Positions 18,001-23,165 of a stretch of 64,000 nt of DNA are shown here, in pieces (position 1 is the stretch's first letter; each line of letters begins with the position of its first letter). The stretch covers positions 1 to 64,000 of the forward strand of contig JAFMIR010000004.1 of NCBI GenBank assembly GCA_017853885.1, read 5' to 3'. The translations under genes and the position numbers were made by a program. This DNA comes from Prosthecobacter sp. (GTDB lineage: Bacteria > Verrucomicrobiota > Verrucomicrobiia > Verrucomicrobiales > Verrucomicrobiaceae). The notes beneath the pieces are model-generated. The model saw only the letters and a list, made by a program, of their open reading frames with translations. It had not been told where the DNA came from and searched no databases.

Positions 18001-20621
18001 ATCGCAGTGCCGCCAATACTATTACTGACAGTGATCGTGTTGCCATTGATTGCCGTTACGACCGACCCCACGGGGACGTTTGTGCCACCGGCGATGACAG
18101 CTGAGCCAATCCCAATTCCCGTCGTGCTAGCGACCACGAACGTGTTTGTATTCGCAGCCCCTCCGGACGTTACAGTGGTCGCCCCACCCGCAGCATAAGT
18201 CGACCCCGCCGGGTTATAGAGCCACGTATTGGAACCAATTTTCGCCACACTGGTGAGGTTCGCCACGCCGGCAGTCGTGAAGCTGTTGTTGATGACCCCA
18301 CCGATTTCATTGATCACCGATGGAGCGCTGGTGCCGCCGAGAAAGAGCGTCTTGGCACCGACACCGCCCGCGCCGACGGCACTGGTATTGAAGACGAGGG
18401 GACCGGCGGTTTGGTTGGCAAGGACCATAGCATTCCCAGTGGTGCCGGAAAGATTGATCGTCTTGGCGGTCACTTCACCTGCGCCGCGGTAATCGAAGGC
18501 ACCGCCATTGAGCTGGAGCGCGCCGCCGGCGACTCCGTTGAGAATGCCGCCCGAGGCTCCACCGATGCGAGCGCTGGGACCGCTGAGAAGCAGGGTACCC
18601 CCGGTGATGTTGGTGCTGCCGGTGAAGTTGCTGTCCGTGTTGGAACGTACGCCGGTGCCAGTCATGACCCAGGTGCCTTGGCCGGACTTGGCGAGATTGT
18701 AAAGACCCGACGCGCTAGCACGGAAGTAGCCGGTCATGACACTGTCGGCGTTGCCCTGAAGGTTAAGGGCAAGAGTGCGCGCCGTGCCATCCCCCACGGT
18801 CATGGTGCCGTCGAAAGTAAAGACACCATTGGAGCTGTTGACCAAGGTCACGCTGGCATCGCTGCCGATGCCCGCATTCGTGCCGGCACCCGTGGCGCCG
18901 TTGACTGTGAGACCATATCCGTTGCGACCGGTGATGGTGAGGGCGCGGCGCTGGTTGGTATAGTTGCCGAAAAGGACATTACCGGAAGCCGATGCGTAAG
19001 AGGGGACGCCGAGCGCGGAGACCACCTGGGTGCCGAGGCCGCTGCCATCGACGGCGCGATCCACAAAGATGAACCCTTGATTGGTGATGGTGGAAAAGTT
19101 CCGAGTGCTAAAGCTGCCGGGTGAATCGGTGCGCACCTCGAGGGTGCCCTGATTGAACTCGATCGCGCTGGCAGAAATACTCCGGCCGAGAGCACCGCCA
19201 TTCGCAACGCGCAGCGTACCAGAATCGAGACGGATGGGGCTTGCGAAGTCGTTGCTGGCATTGCCCAGCACTAAGGTGCTGGCAACGGCACCATTGTTGA
19301 GCTTGATAATACCGACAGCAGTCGCACTCCCAGTCACCAAGCCGTTGATGATTTGATTGCCCGCGCCACCAATCAAGAGGGCACCACCATTCGGTGTGAC
19401 AGTGCCGGTGAAGGTGGTATTCCCCGCGGCGGTGTAGATACGCGTTTCTGTGCTGCCGAAACCGGCGGAGAAATTGCCCGCGATGGTGTTGGCCCCGACA
19501 CTGGTGAATGCCGAACCGGCGCTGCCGGCGGTGAAGCCACGGCCCGCGACACTGAGATTGCGGGTGAAGGTGAAGGGCGTGTCACCCCCACCGAGGACGA
19601 GGGTGCCACTGGTCCATCCGAAACCAGCGATGCCGTTGACCGCGACCGTGGAGGTGCCGGTGCCGAGGGCACCGTTGTTGGTGATGGTGACAGTGCCTTG
19701 GTTGATGACGGTGCGGCCAGTGAAGCTGTTGGCCGCATTGGTCAGGGTGATGGAGCCGTTCCCGGCCTTGACGAGGGAGAGCGCGCCGCCCCCCGTGCCA
19801 TCCTGGATGAGACCGCTGAAAATGTTGTTGGTGCCGGTGGCCGGGTTCAGGGTAAGGGTGGCGGTAGTCGCGCTGGCGTTTTCCACGACCGGGGTGCCAG
19901 GGGTAGCGACGTTGGTGGAGAGACCGGCGATGGAGGAATTGAAGCCGTTGAGCTGGAAGCGGCCAGTGGAACCGGCGGCGAAGGTGACGGCATTTTGACC
20001 GAGGGCGGTCTGCGCGGCAACGGGGCCGAAGAAGCGTGTCTGGAAATCGCTTGGCGCATTCGGAGCGCGCAGCGCCGCCGCATTAGCAAGACGAAGCGTT
20101 CCAGAGCCAAGGGTGACACCGCCGGTGAAGGTGTTCGCGCCACCGAGGACAAGGGTGCCGCCGCCATTGAACAACAGACCAGAGGTGCCCGCGATGATCG
20201 CGTTGACGGTGGCAGTGTCGCCACCATTGGTCACGGTGATGCCGGGCGTGGTGCCAGCGAGAGTGAGTGTGTCGGCGGCCGTGCTGCTGTTGAGGATGTA
20301 ACCACCTGCGTTGAACGTGAGTCCGTTCGCGATGACGCCCGTGCCGGTGCCGATCGTGACTGTGCCGGCGGTGCCGCCGAAGATCGCGATGTCTGCGTTG
20401 GTGTTGGGCCAAGCGAGATTGTCTGCGACAAGATCCGTTCCAACCTGATCCCAGAACAAACTGCTTACATCCCAAGTGCCTGTTCCACCAAGCGCGCTAT
20501 CACCATCTCCGGTGGTATCCCAGTAGAGCGTGGCGCCACGAACAGGAAAAGGCAGCCAGACAGCCATGAGGCATGTCATGAACCAGCCGAGCAGTTGGCG
20601 GTAGTGTCGAAGGAGCTTCAT
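1..20621 (-). CDS. Giant secreted autotransporter-associated beta-strand repeat protein, 3' end off the window
   Basis: One open frame runs from an ATG at 20621-20619 to the left edge, 6,873 codons with no stop that I met; I checked the frame at about 3.3, 10.0, 11.0, 15.0, 17.7 and 18.2 kb. Residues 1-30 form a signal peptide (MKLLRHYRQLLGWF start, hydrophobic core, VRGA before the mature TLYWD). The mature part is rich in Gly, Thr, Asn, Ala and Ser and essentially free of Cys. It contains at least 24 copies of the repeat of the form LTKxGxGTLxLSGxNTYTGxT followed by VNxGTL, known from autotransporter passengers (PF12951-like), so a long beta-helical surface stalk or adhesin is likely. The C-terminus, which would show a beta-barrel or another sorting domain, is not in the window. 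The T7 tract directly before the ATG leaves no Shine-Dalgarno site. Function is inferred from the repeat type only. Confidence 0.9.
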   Translation of the reverse strand, partial: MKLLRHYRQLLGWFMTCLMAVWLPFPVRGATLYWDTTGDGDSALGGTGTWDVSSLFWDQVGTDLVADNLAWPNTNADIAIFGGTAGTVTIGTGTGVIANGLTFNAGGYILNSSTAADTLTLAGTTPGITVTNGGDTATVNAIIAGTSGLLFNGGGTLVLGGANTFTGGVTLGSGTLRLANAAALRAPNAPSDFQTRFFGPVAAQTALGQNAVTFAAGSTGRFQLNGFNSSIAGLSTNVATPGTPVVENASATTATLTLNPATGTNNIFSGLIQDGTGGGALSLVKAGNGSITLTNAANSFTGRTVINQGTVTITNNGALGTGTSTVAVNGIAGFGWTSGTLVLGGGDTPFTFTRNLSVAGRGFTAGSAGSAFTSVGANTIAGNFSAGFGSTETRIYTAAGNTTFTGTVTPNGGALLIGGAGNQIINGLVTGSATAVGIIKLNNGAVASTLVLGNASNDFASPIRLDSGTLRVANGGALGRSISASAIEFNQGTLEVRTDSPGSFSTRNFSTITNQGFIFVDRAVDGSGLGTQVVSALGVPSYASASGNVLFGNYTNQRRALTITGRNGYGLTVNGATGAGTNAGIGSDASVTLVNSSNGVFTFDGTMTVGDGTARTLALNLQGNADSVMTGYFRASASGLYNLAKSGQGTWVMTGTGVRSNTDSNFTGSTNITGGTLLLSGPSARIGGASGGILNGVAGGALQLNGGAFDYRGAGEVTAKTINLSGTTGNAMVLANQTAGPLVFNTSAVGAGGVGAKTLFLGGTSAPSVINEIGGVINNSFTTAGVANLTSVAKIGSNTWLYNPAGSTYAAGGATTVTSGGAANTNTFVVASTTGIGIGSAVIAGGTNVPVGSVVTAINGNTITVSNSIGGTAIAATTAVTFGATSNFTGNLDIAGGTLQLRPTAATGSGSDIINNTSAVRFVTDALTGNGFAGGVLEFQGSAAAGTLTETAGALFSSAGLGTVRMVLNGGTPTINFASLSSGNRNPGATLRFEPATAGGIQFAAAPTAALNGALTGAYIVNPTTGAIDFVATPAINTNIAALGANTALPVSGGGGNNYLMSGSTTTTGALAANTIRITGGNLTLGGNLTISSTASSTSGGILQDNTSGASTISGAFNIAPSVANQELIIITGGSGTNANPLLTANTLTIGSVLANGSGVVTKAGTGTLVLSGQNTFTGALVVNEGVLRASGTNTQTLGAPAAATVNVLRQNTFLDVNGAGASVAPFTTGAALPTLISAPINGAGSITSTAAGSQAIQLGTSASTGNAVFSGAITDGSGTLSLIRNGTSGTQALTGLNTYTGPTILSGGAILQANTLANGGVASSIGASSNAAGNLVFNGGTLLYQGANATVYQTTQSPSVSIDRLFTLAGNGTIQSSGTYGNAVLAAGAQNNAALVFNNTGDVAFAGTGTRTLTLGGTSTANNTLSLRLTDNGASALSVTKADAGLWVLGNNGNNYTGATTISGGQLRVTANGGSLTTSGNLTFNGGVLETSGTFTREVGTGANQVSWTGGTANGGFAASTAPLAVNLSTGTLTWGTTPGFLSTGTLLLNSSTALFDVDFQNAMNLNGATRTIQVLDNTTTNMDFATLSGVISGATAGSNLNLNAGAPLYVRGANTYIGNTTLTGGAAVAVTSIGAAGASATNFGTNVGGGALNLGNGTTVGGYLLYYGAGETTTRTINLNTTTASPTIDASGSGALVINSLVNNLAGAKTLNIRGMNYDPNTITSNLVDNGGALTVTKSDGGIWILSGTNTFTGNLNISGGGLGVTSGAALGSTTTGSVVISNGYLFGVGAPIVTTRALILAGNANSEFTGNQSITFNGTITGADAANNQVWNVFNTIDGGTLTFNSAFVNGDTTSTETRPLVFLGTGATVWNGTIGNAANGALTLLTVQTSNNGSLTLGGASANSYTGTTTLNQGTLILNKVGALGTGNFAANGGVLQAAIDLTGANRIVNPIVPASNAAIFSGANSMEFGGGSSAVNLPSSRTFINNLDVGKSLIFSGNITNTAAGTLTLVGSGAYSITGNVTTGTAATGLTYSGNGTLNLSGVNDATGAFTFNRGTTTLTGATATAGRITAASGITVNPGATLTLDNTTTNATGGRIPGRAVTLSGGTLNQIGNASGTAEAAAGALTLNSGASVIGMTGAGTDSLTFASLAFGAGSSMDLNITGLGTSKTIVFTTPPTLLPATTGILPRVTVGGTDFATYSGSSLNTFGGYTASINTAGATNTVRLTTSETLNAFATTRNALVLNGPGITADSVNGSVLTLTAGGVLSSGAGTNTLGISNVALGATEGLFHVGAGNILDVQGRITGTGGLTKTLGGTLVFTADQYYTGTTTINAGTLQSTGFNKIFQNAALVVNPGGTFNLNNQVQFVGAVSSAGTAPGAGGTIALGTSGILVSNASGGTYAGALTGGATSAFVRSGAGTLTALSPLAFSGRTLINGGGLTLQDEATLLNTAQIDLNYGTLTINNNAGFQTDLANRVGDSIPLNLRGGALSYTGRALNASTETFGVVSSLQGANTITVAAGGSGSYNSADVTFASLPRSAGTTVNFAGTNLGAVGNAPRLFFNTVPTLTNEVLPAWAIVNATDFAAYNPLMGVGPVGGPGFVQYDAGFGTGKIANIVAAGTDNPGLPTTTTLGAGTTLVGNLRLGGGFNANLAFTNAGDILNIEQGGLLRSNNTASSSIGTTALRGILTAGGSETSGLRDLVVYSAAAGTTAYTGDPNMATTQGSNVVVMTNTLGINPGMTITGTGIPGGSYVVSVIDATRVTISQKATANGAAIAFTLGGSNVIINSVIADNGLGNSVSLVKSGAGILNLSAANTYTGGTVINQGTVNLVSPSTDIGSLVASNVVIPAGGITLNSGTLTMLTNQGQINPANTVTLNGTSGLTMVGNNTLTGLVYNNNGGTSQAVATGGILTLTSATPVTVTSDNVATLPTLGGTVNLGSGTKTFNIGAIAPYGTAATILSPSLNVTGALIGSATLTKTGNGVLQLSGQNVFTGGVNLNAGGLLLGSSTAPVPAGNSPFSGPLGSGTLTAADGTWLVATGTQTVQNPVNFSAFTGAIPFYNLTNAAATLNLNGPITLPSSAVTINVLHPSLTVTLGSISNAGAITSITKNGLGTLNIGLDGYLGSLTFNDNINTTTGTSNFGLLMDGSGSGVAQALDYTGLLSFSGPANITVGRSGALVPFSQAQNKIINVTNFSAGSLTSLADGLIVTPQNGFGLRIDQGLNVNSGATFNVGGSATASDVIQGLTLGGALTGTNGLIKSGTGTLVLSADNSATLTGTIAVNQGIVSVTADNQLGNAANPVTINATTGTAGLRAAGSFTLGTRSINLSNATGTNNILEVAGGQTLTIGNANTLVTTSGFVKADNGVMLISSAQNTSITGTPTITINAGAIRVSDANALGSASIAISPGAAVVGAALQLTNNISLNNAVSLQGTNNVAAGGLNFGGQLQSVSGTNTTAGVLTMNFDAAIGADAGSTLNINGTINNSTATGRAAFFTGAGTINLNSNMTAATATANQYYALQKWGSGTLNITTSNTLAPTNNLTIQQGTLALNGAGALPNGNTVAMTVNPSATLVLDNSGTNTNNRLGGRPLTALNGTINFTPSASANVAETIGALTFGRGTSVLTLTANAGFQTNLVAASLARSNQGTALIRGNSLGTAAANGVSTVAFTTAPTFVGATATGNGTTAKGILPYIVVDASATGAGTSFGTTDGAASNILRPLVVGTEMVANAFTSGTNVRLTSTPAALAASTSVNSITLNTGAGITVNPLITLTNASGGYLATDSATISGGVLTSGGADAIFHVIGSGSTLTVSSALAGTGGLTRGVGDGALVLSNTGNVFTAYSGSTLTGNNNMGQGTLRLGVNNALFPNTFLTLNGGTFDLNGFTQNFRLLSDVSAPGAGGRILGTVASGTFVAQQVDDRSFAGTLEGAFTFNRTGSNTLNLTNASPLFTGKLLLNNATTTLTDSGALTGLTVANSSTVDLNYATLNLTNTGLFDSGDRLGDAPITLRGGTLAFLGRAQTNSTETLGAINIAQGASTLTATQGGTGVNSAQLTLGSLNRTAGATVNFTAGTAANLGQLNGSRILISSGLTDNAVLGAWAIANSGDYATYSTTLGIGAVGGIGFRSYDGAFGAGNTTNVSSTLNLAANTTTGLLRLSGGAATNINFLTSGAVLTLDQGGLLRSNENQPTTIGAAGLGQFPGVLTAGTGSATDLVVYNNQNTITINSIIANNGAGAISLVKSGAGALTLQPSLSIVNAANVTGSAVVTVPDATGVSAGMPVGGPGIPGGTTVFSVVGNVITLSAATTAPVTTLQVGYSNTYTGGTVVSQGTLNLSATSATTVIPAGGLTISGATVTMNNIGGQIASSNVPVLNGGATLNLLGANSLAGLTFNNNGGAAPTVNATPAIGGLLTLTGDVSASSSNVSTTNTLTGGINLGSSTRTFTVNPITVNGVDVAPLQAALSVTGGLRGTGGLTKAGTGALGLNAVNSYTGATTVNQGTLMIGAAGAGAPQSALTLGAGTVLNLNALSGVFGSLAGSGTITNSSGTAGALVVGWDNTSTTFSGRFSRYSDAIPLSTSLTKVGNGTLTLANVSDSQGALIVNQGGLTYSGSGASDFATQTVNAGGTLNLDNTATNVNNRLGGVTSPANGTLTLGGGRLNVTGNAASATTESIGTFALAAGPSTITLTPSATRGLTFAAGNATALGLTAGSTLLLRGTNLGATAGAGVANFTLATAPTLIGAGAAGSLTVGYRPDMIGDISATGGGTGFLTYVAGTGFRTLNTVTEQTTAVSLAATNNVRLVSANMGGYIAGAVTTNSLTLDSAGGFISRGPLPEGNILTLGGAANASGGILALSGNAGLTGGQITTGTAATGLYLWTPGAATTLNVNSTITGSGAGGITKDGAGTAVIGVRQAYTGSTNINNGVLRLSGGDNRLFVGALGAVGALNANGGTLDLNGTNQAIGTLASSNTAAYGTGGTITNTAGGAPVTFTSASAAATFAGQITGNVNFTRSGNATSTFLSNNTYTGATILRGGNLTLQQNGALSGTSSLTNFFGTLVLDNTNNPVNDISRINGSAAINLQGGTVQYLGYNAAASAQSLGTVNLLPGASTVTVTRANAGSAALTLANLVPNSAATLNFTAGAGTLGIGGDFATGNNQILLTNVNGSAPALTNGILGGWAIVNGTDFAAYRSTVDAATGAIGVGALGLAPIPGLDTTLGRPFGNYSLNALAAGTATDNITVAASVAGLTSRTINSLRISAVSTLTMTPGNTLTIGTGGLLANGAASVITLGNLSAGAAANTAATLYAYTNNTATINSRIVDNGNQTLITNTILGSGTISVGSTFGLTPGQPVTGVGIPAGATIGTINPDGTSYTLAGGAVAFATGSVQAVYGNGTSGALSLVKSGTSTLTLTPANFQGATTVVSTNNLTAMNNTAGLIVGQAVLGNANIPAGYTISSIVSGTAVNISSGVNVVAATTAGTTFGPVPLTGTLSVGSNVITVPSTNGLTVGSAVSGIGASIALAGAVITSGSNSVTVTSTTGLGVGQVVTGAGIPAGTTVTGVTSATVFTISQNATATTAAGGTTLTANAAIPAGAVITALTPTTITLSQPVTAGGSVPILVAPLSLASTTTAGSPIVTVGSNANLIVGQTVTGTGIPAGTTVTAIAGNNVTLSAAATASGTPSLTYASSISNTYTGDTIVNQGTLTLAGITGTTVVPGNLTINNAAVTMTGAAMQIARTANIAINGGSTLTYVGNNIIDGTLSFSNDGGNANPTLALGTGILTLGNNVTASNNSLSFIPTLSSSSPGYVNVAAARTITTSGFAPLSLDITAPVQGTGGLVLAGTGGVRLTSASNGYSGVTTLNGGTLFLGAANVIPDSSTFTMAAGSTLDLNSFGEAISQLSGAGTITNSSTTAATLTFGLNNAATSFSGGFNYYALATGATSNLDRLNVTKVGSGALAFTGSGNSIGTLTVNGGAINYSGAAATAFTSNIIAQTGSILLDNVTTNTNNRLGGLLKGLTVSGGELRINGNASGTFESLGALSGAAGSGIITLVPGTGSTTLNFVSLPALNANTSLLIRGTNLGATPGAGVANVFSSAQAGLTGGGNLPGLANRSIRDDILVDTSATGVGTSFATYFPGLGFQALGANETLGSVTSMNVTTANLGFSSNQTFTTQTGNSLTLNSGGGITGFTTGSILTLQHSILALAGNTGLTGGQFTAGTATMQVFANADLAVSTYLVAGGGFVKGGAGNMTLSNPMFVTGTQVINEGTLTLNSAADNTIFVNPTATAVGLQGLNVNAGTLNLNGRNQAVGALNSNNVLPGTGGTITNSSGTIATLTTSGAGTFGGTITGNLAFTRSGNTTTTLTSANTYTGATTIRGGILQLRDAGAIAPSSGTPAVNVLFGQLNMDFSNLTTFNATNRVADTLPIALQGGTLTLTGAPGLLSTETVGAITLTGGAASGGFNTIAATPGTLGTATLTLASLTRQAGTAVNFTGTNLGLNNYANTGVQGNSNLFITAAPSLSNNLIGGWAVVNGTDFATYTAAGGVGALGSGGTFANYDGLLLPAATAPTSNIRLAAAGAVPAIPYQLNALSLVGIGLTFTSDTTANALNLVSGGLVKSGASASIGATTAGQRGVLTSGGSTASLASELLIFNNANTLTINSQIVNNGASGATTALVLSGAGTTVLAPQVANTYTGGTIINGSTVNTSGAAAVTVIPGNLTINNAAVTMSAAGNLATTSAVTINGGGSLTLTGANSLNSQITFVNQGGTANPTLTTGGLLTLGANIAATNDSFSTFPTLAGTIDLGGAARIFTADGLNGTMSLVSSAILSNGSLVKAGAGTLSLNAQNTFTGGVTLNAGTLLFGVSSTLNTGN
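900..14420 (-). repeat. Four large superrepeat units (about 3.2-4.5 kb each) inside the giant gene
   Basis: Two diverged anchor motifs alternate through the gene. Anchor A resembles WAIVNGTDFATY and lies near 12.87, 8.30, 5.07 and 1.03 kb. Anchor B resembles DISATGxGTxF and lies near 9.50, 6.33 and 2.24 kb, with a weaker relative near 14.03 kb. A third anchor, NNRLGG preceding a short beta segment, lies near 9.85, 6.70 and 2.59 kb, with a GGRIPGR variant near 14.32 kb. Each anchor family gives the same spacing of about 4.5, 3.2 and 4.1 kb. The units are diverged rather than identical, so the duplications look old. Positions are approximate because they were read by eye. Confidence 0.7.
3570..4650 (-). 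repeat. Cluster of GIPAG-type repeats in the giant gene
   Basis: About six consecutive copies of a module with the consensus GLxVGQxVTGxGIPAGTxV followed by xxIxxxTVTIS occur between roughly 3.6 and 4.65 kb. The GIPAG core is replaced in one copy and shortened in another. Single copies occur near 7.7-7.8, 12.3-12.4 and 18.0-18.15 kb. They interrupt the ordinary beta-strand repeats, so they look like a second inserted domain type that expanded once. Its function is unknown to me. Confidence 0.65.
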
Positions 20622-20989
20622 AAAAAAATCCGGTGGCAGGTGTTAAAATCGAGAAAGGAAAACGCGCACGGCCGCAGCAGCGCTGCGCTGGAGAGCAACA
20701 AAAAGAAATCGTGCTTCGACCATGCAGATCGAGGCCGACGGATTTGCCGTGGCAAGAGGTTGGTTGGACATTCGTGTGATGAACCTGCAATTTAATCACC
20801 AAGCCCCCCCTGCCGACAATGTTTTTTTCTTTTAGTTTAAAAAAAAATGAAGCGGGAAAAAACCTTGATAATCAACCTCAAAAGCGTGCTGGCAATTCAT
20901 GGTCCAACGGTCGCTTTTCAGGCGAAATCCAAAGGCTTGCCATCGGCCATCCAAAGGCCGGCAGGCGACACCCCAAATGCCCCAATCGA
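20622..20989. promoter_or_regulatory. Intergenic leader upstream of the giant gene
   Basis: This 368-bp stretch separates the giant gene start from the stop of the oxidoreductase on the same strand. I see no convincing gene in it. It carries homopolymer runs unusual for the window: A7 at 20622-20628, next to the start codon (T7 in the sense strand), C7 at 20800-20806, T7 at 20822-20828 and A9 at 20839-20847. It must hold the promoter of the giant gene unless the gene is cotranscribed with the oxidoreductase, but I cannot point to a clear -35/-10 pair. The tracts could be curved DNA, a UP-type element or slippage sites; this is inference. Confidence 0.4.
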
Positions 20990-22111
20990 TCAGTGTGTGA
21001 AGGCGGGCAATTTCACGATTTTCCCGCCTGCCATGGCGGACTCGTGGGCACATAGGCCAACACAGGTCCAGTTGGCTGATTGGACGGCGTTGGGAAACGG
21101 TTGGCGCTTCGAAGCCAGCGCCGAGGCAAATTCATGAGCCAGATGCGGGTGACTCCCCCCGTGTCCGGAACCTTGGGTGAAGCTTAAATGTGTCTTTTTG
21201 GCCAAATCATAGACCCCTTTTGTGGTGAATCTTTGAATGGATTTGGGGAGCATTTTGGCAAAATCAGGTGCCTTGACCTGCTTGGGGATCTTGTGCTCCG
21301 GCAGCTTGGCCCGGTGCATGATGAGAGGTTCATGCTCGACCAGTGGCCACTCGATGGAGGCTTTGTCACCATACACATCGATGCTCTCGCGATACTGGCG
21401 GGCGGTGTCGAACAGACTGCGAATGATGCGGGCATTCACATCAGTGCCCTTGAATTTGATGTGAGCCGTCTCAACGGCAAAGGGGCTGCCATAGTGCTTT
21501 TGAAGCTCCTTGCGAACGGTGCCTGATCCAAAGCAGCTGACATACTCCGCTGGCTTACCGATCAAACCAGCCACCGGCCCCACGCAGTGAGTGGCATACC
21601 ACATGGGGGGCAGGCCGGGCCAGTAGTTCGGCCAGCCGTCCATGTCCTGCTGATGGGAGGCCTGGACGAACTGCAGCCGGCCGAGCTTTCCCTCATCCAG
21701 CTGCTGCTTCATGAAGAGATACTCGCGGGCATAGACCACGGTCTCCATCATCATGTAGGAAAGACCGGTCTTTTTCACCAGCTCGACGATCTTTTTGCAG
21801 TCGGCGATGCTGGTGGCCATCGGCACCGTGCAGGCGACATGCTTGCCGGCTTTCAGAGCCTCGATGCTCATCCAGCCATGGTCCGGGATGGGCGAATTGA
21901 TGTGGACGGCATCCACCTTGGGGTCTTTGAGGAGCGCTTTGAAATCGGCATAGCGGACGTCCACGCCAAAGGCATCACCCACCGCGTTCAGCTTCTTCGG
22001 GTCGCGCTGGCAGATCGCGTAGCAGTTCGTCAGCGGGTGACGCTGCCAGATGGGAATGAATTCCGCCCCGAAACCGAGGCCGACGACGGCGATGTGGATC
22101 TTTTTCGACAT
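20990..22111 (-). CDS. Gfo/Idh/MocA-family oxidoreductase-like protein
   Basis: The 373-aa product has the family layout: an N-terminal Rossmann fold with the nucleotide motif VVGLGFGAEF at residues 9-18, the typical INSPIPDHG turn near residues 71-79, and a C-terminal alpha/beta substrate domain containing GGSHPHLAHEF. No signal peptide is present, so it is probably cytoplasmic. Members usually oxidise or reduce sugar hydroxyls with NAD(P). The lysine of the usual EKP motif is missing: the segment reads CTVPMAT at residues 94-100, so the reaction may differ or be lost. It is divergent from queA, with about 70 bp between the starts, and has no Shine-Dalgarno site (the leader ends CAGTCTCT). 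The substrate cannot be told from the sequence. Confidence 0.85.
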   Translation of the reverse strand: MSKKIHIAVVGLGFGAEFIPIWQRHPLTNCYAICQRDPKKLNAVGDAFGVDVRYADFKALLKDPKVDAVHINSPIPDHGWMSIEALKAGKHVACTVPMATSIADCKKIVELVKKTGLSYMMMETVVYAREYLFMKQQLDEGKLGRLQFVQASHQQDMDGWPNYWPGLPPMWYATHCVGPVAGLIGKPAEYVSCFGSGTVRKELQKHYGSPFAVETAHIKFKGTDVNARIIRSLFDTARQYRESIDVYGDKASIEWPLVEHEPLIMHRAKLPEHKIPKQVKAPDFAKMLPKSIQRFTTKGVYDLAKKTHLSFTQGSGHGGSHPHLAHEFASALASKRQPFPNAVQSANWTCVGLCAHESAMAGGKIVKLPAFTH

Positions 22112-22180
22112 AGAGACTGTTTCTTTGCCAAATCACGTCTTCTTTGGGAAGGACAAACTTTGGGCCAAATCAGCCACTTG

Positions 22181-23164
22181 ATGCGCACCGCCGACTTTGA
22201 CTACCACCTGCCGCCCGAACTCATCGCCAGCGAACCGCTCGCCGATCGATCCGCCTCGCGGATGATGGTCGTGAACCGGGTCACCGGTCAGATCGAGCAT
22301 CACGGATTTCGTGAGATCGCGCCATTCATCATGCCGGGCGACTTGTTGGTGCTCAACAACACCCGTGTCGTGGCGGCACGCTTCTTCACCGATCAGGGCC
22401 ACGAAATGCTGCGCCTGAAAGCGCACTCTGCCACGCGGTGGCAATGCATGGTGAAGCCTGGGAAAAAGTTCCGCATCGGCCATGAACACCGGATCGGAGC
22501 TGCCACCGGCCGCGTGGTCGAGATCCTGCCTGAGAATGGCGACCGCATCATTGAGTGGGACCAAGCCGTGGATGAGCGAGCGCACGGCCACTTAGCGCTG
22601 CCTCACTACATGGGCCGCGATGAGCGTCCGAATGACAGGGAACGCTACCAGACCGTGTATTCCGCGCGCGAAAAGGAAGGCTCGATCGCCGCACCAACGG
22701 CAGGACTGCACTTCACACCGGAAATCCTCGCTCCCCTGCCCCATGCCTTTGTGACGCTACACGTAGGTGCCGGGACCTTTCAGCCGGTGAAGGCGGAAAA
22801 AATCACCGACCATGTGATGCACCACGAGGAATATGAAGTTTGCGCCGAAACGGCTGCCCGTGTGCAGGCCGCCAAGCGTGTCATCTGTGTGGGCACCACC
22901 TCGCTGCGCACCTTAGAATCCGTCGCCGCCGCTCATGATGGCCAGATCGTTGCCGCCCATGGATCGACCGGCATCTTCATCTATCCCGGCTTCCAGTTCC
23001 GCTGCGCGGGAGGCCTTTTGACCAATTTTCACCTGCCCAAATCCACGCTGATGATGCTGGTCAGCGCCTTCGCCGGCCACGATCTGATCTTCAAGGCCTA
23101 CGAGGAAGCCATCCGCGAGAAGTACCGATTCTACAGCTACGGGGATTGCATGCTGATTTTGTGA
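22181..23164 (+). CDS. queA: S-adenosylmethionine:tRNA ribosyltransferase-isomerase
   Basis: QueA transfers and isomerises the ribosyl part of S-adenosylmethionine onto preQ1-modified tRNA to form epoxyqueuosine. The 327-aa product starts MRTADFDYHLPPELIA, which aligns with the normal N-terminus, and keeps the family signatures PGDLLVLNNTRV, SIAAPTAGLHFT, HVGAGTFQPV, GTTSLRTLES and NFHLPKSTLMMLVSAFAG. The frame is open far upstream, but that part is antisense to the oxidoreductase and is not protein-like. A TTG at 22160 in the same frame has a good ribosome site (GGGAAGGA at 22146-22153) and would add seven residues, so it may be the true start. The stop lies 1 bp from the stop of the convergent dehydrogenase gene. 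Together with queE near 52 kb it indicates queuosine synthesis in this organism. Confidence 0.95.
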   Translation: MRTADFDYHLPPELIASEPLADRSASRMMVVNRVTGQIEHHGFREIAPFIMPGDLLVLNNTRVVAARFFTDQGHEMLRLKAHSATRWQCMVKPGKKFRIGHEHRIGAATGRVVEILPENGDRIIEWDQAVDERAHGHLALPHYMGRDERPNDRERYQTVYSAREKEGSIAAPTAGLHFTPEILAPLPHAFVTLHVGAGTFQPVKAEKITDHVMHHEEYEVCAETAARVQAAKRVICVGTTSLRTLESVAAAHDGQIVAAHGSTGIFIYPGFQFRCAGGLLTNFHLPKSTLMMLVSAFAGHDLIFKAYEEAIREKYRFYSYGDCMLIL

Positions 23165-23165
23165 A

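Noticed and set aside
21587..22180. Upstream extension of the queA frame (525 codons in total)
   Set aside because: The extra 198 codons are antisense to the oxidoreductase and are not QueA-like; QueA alignment starts at 22181.
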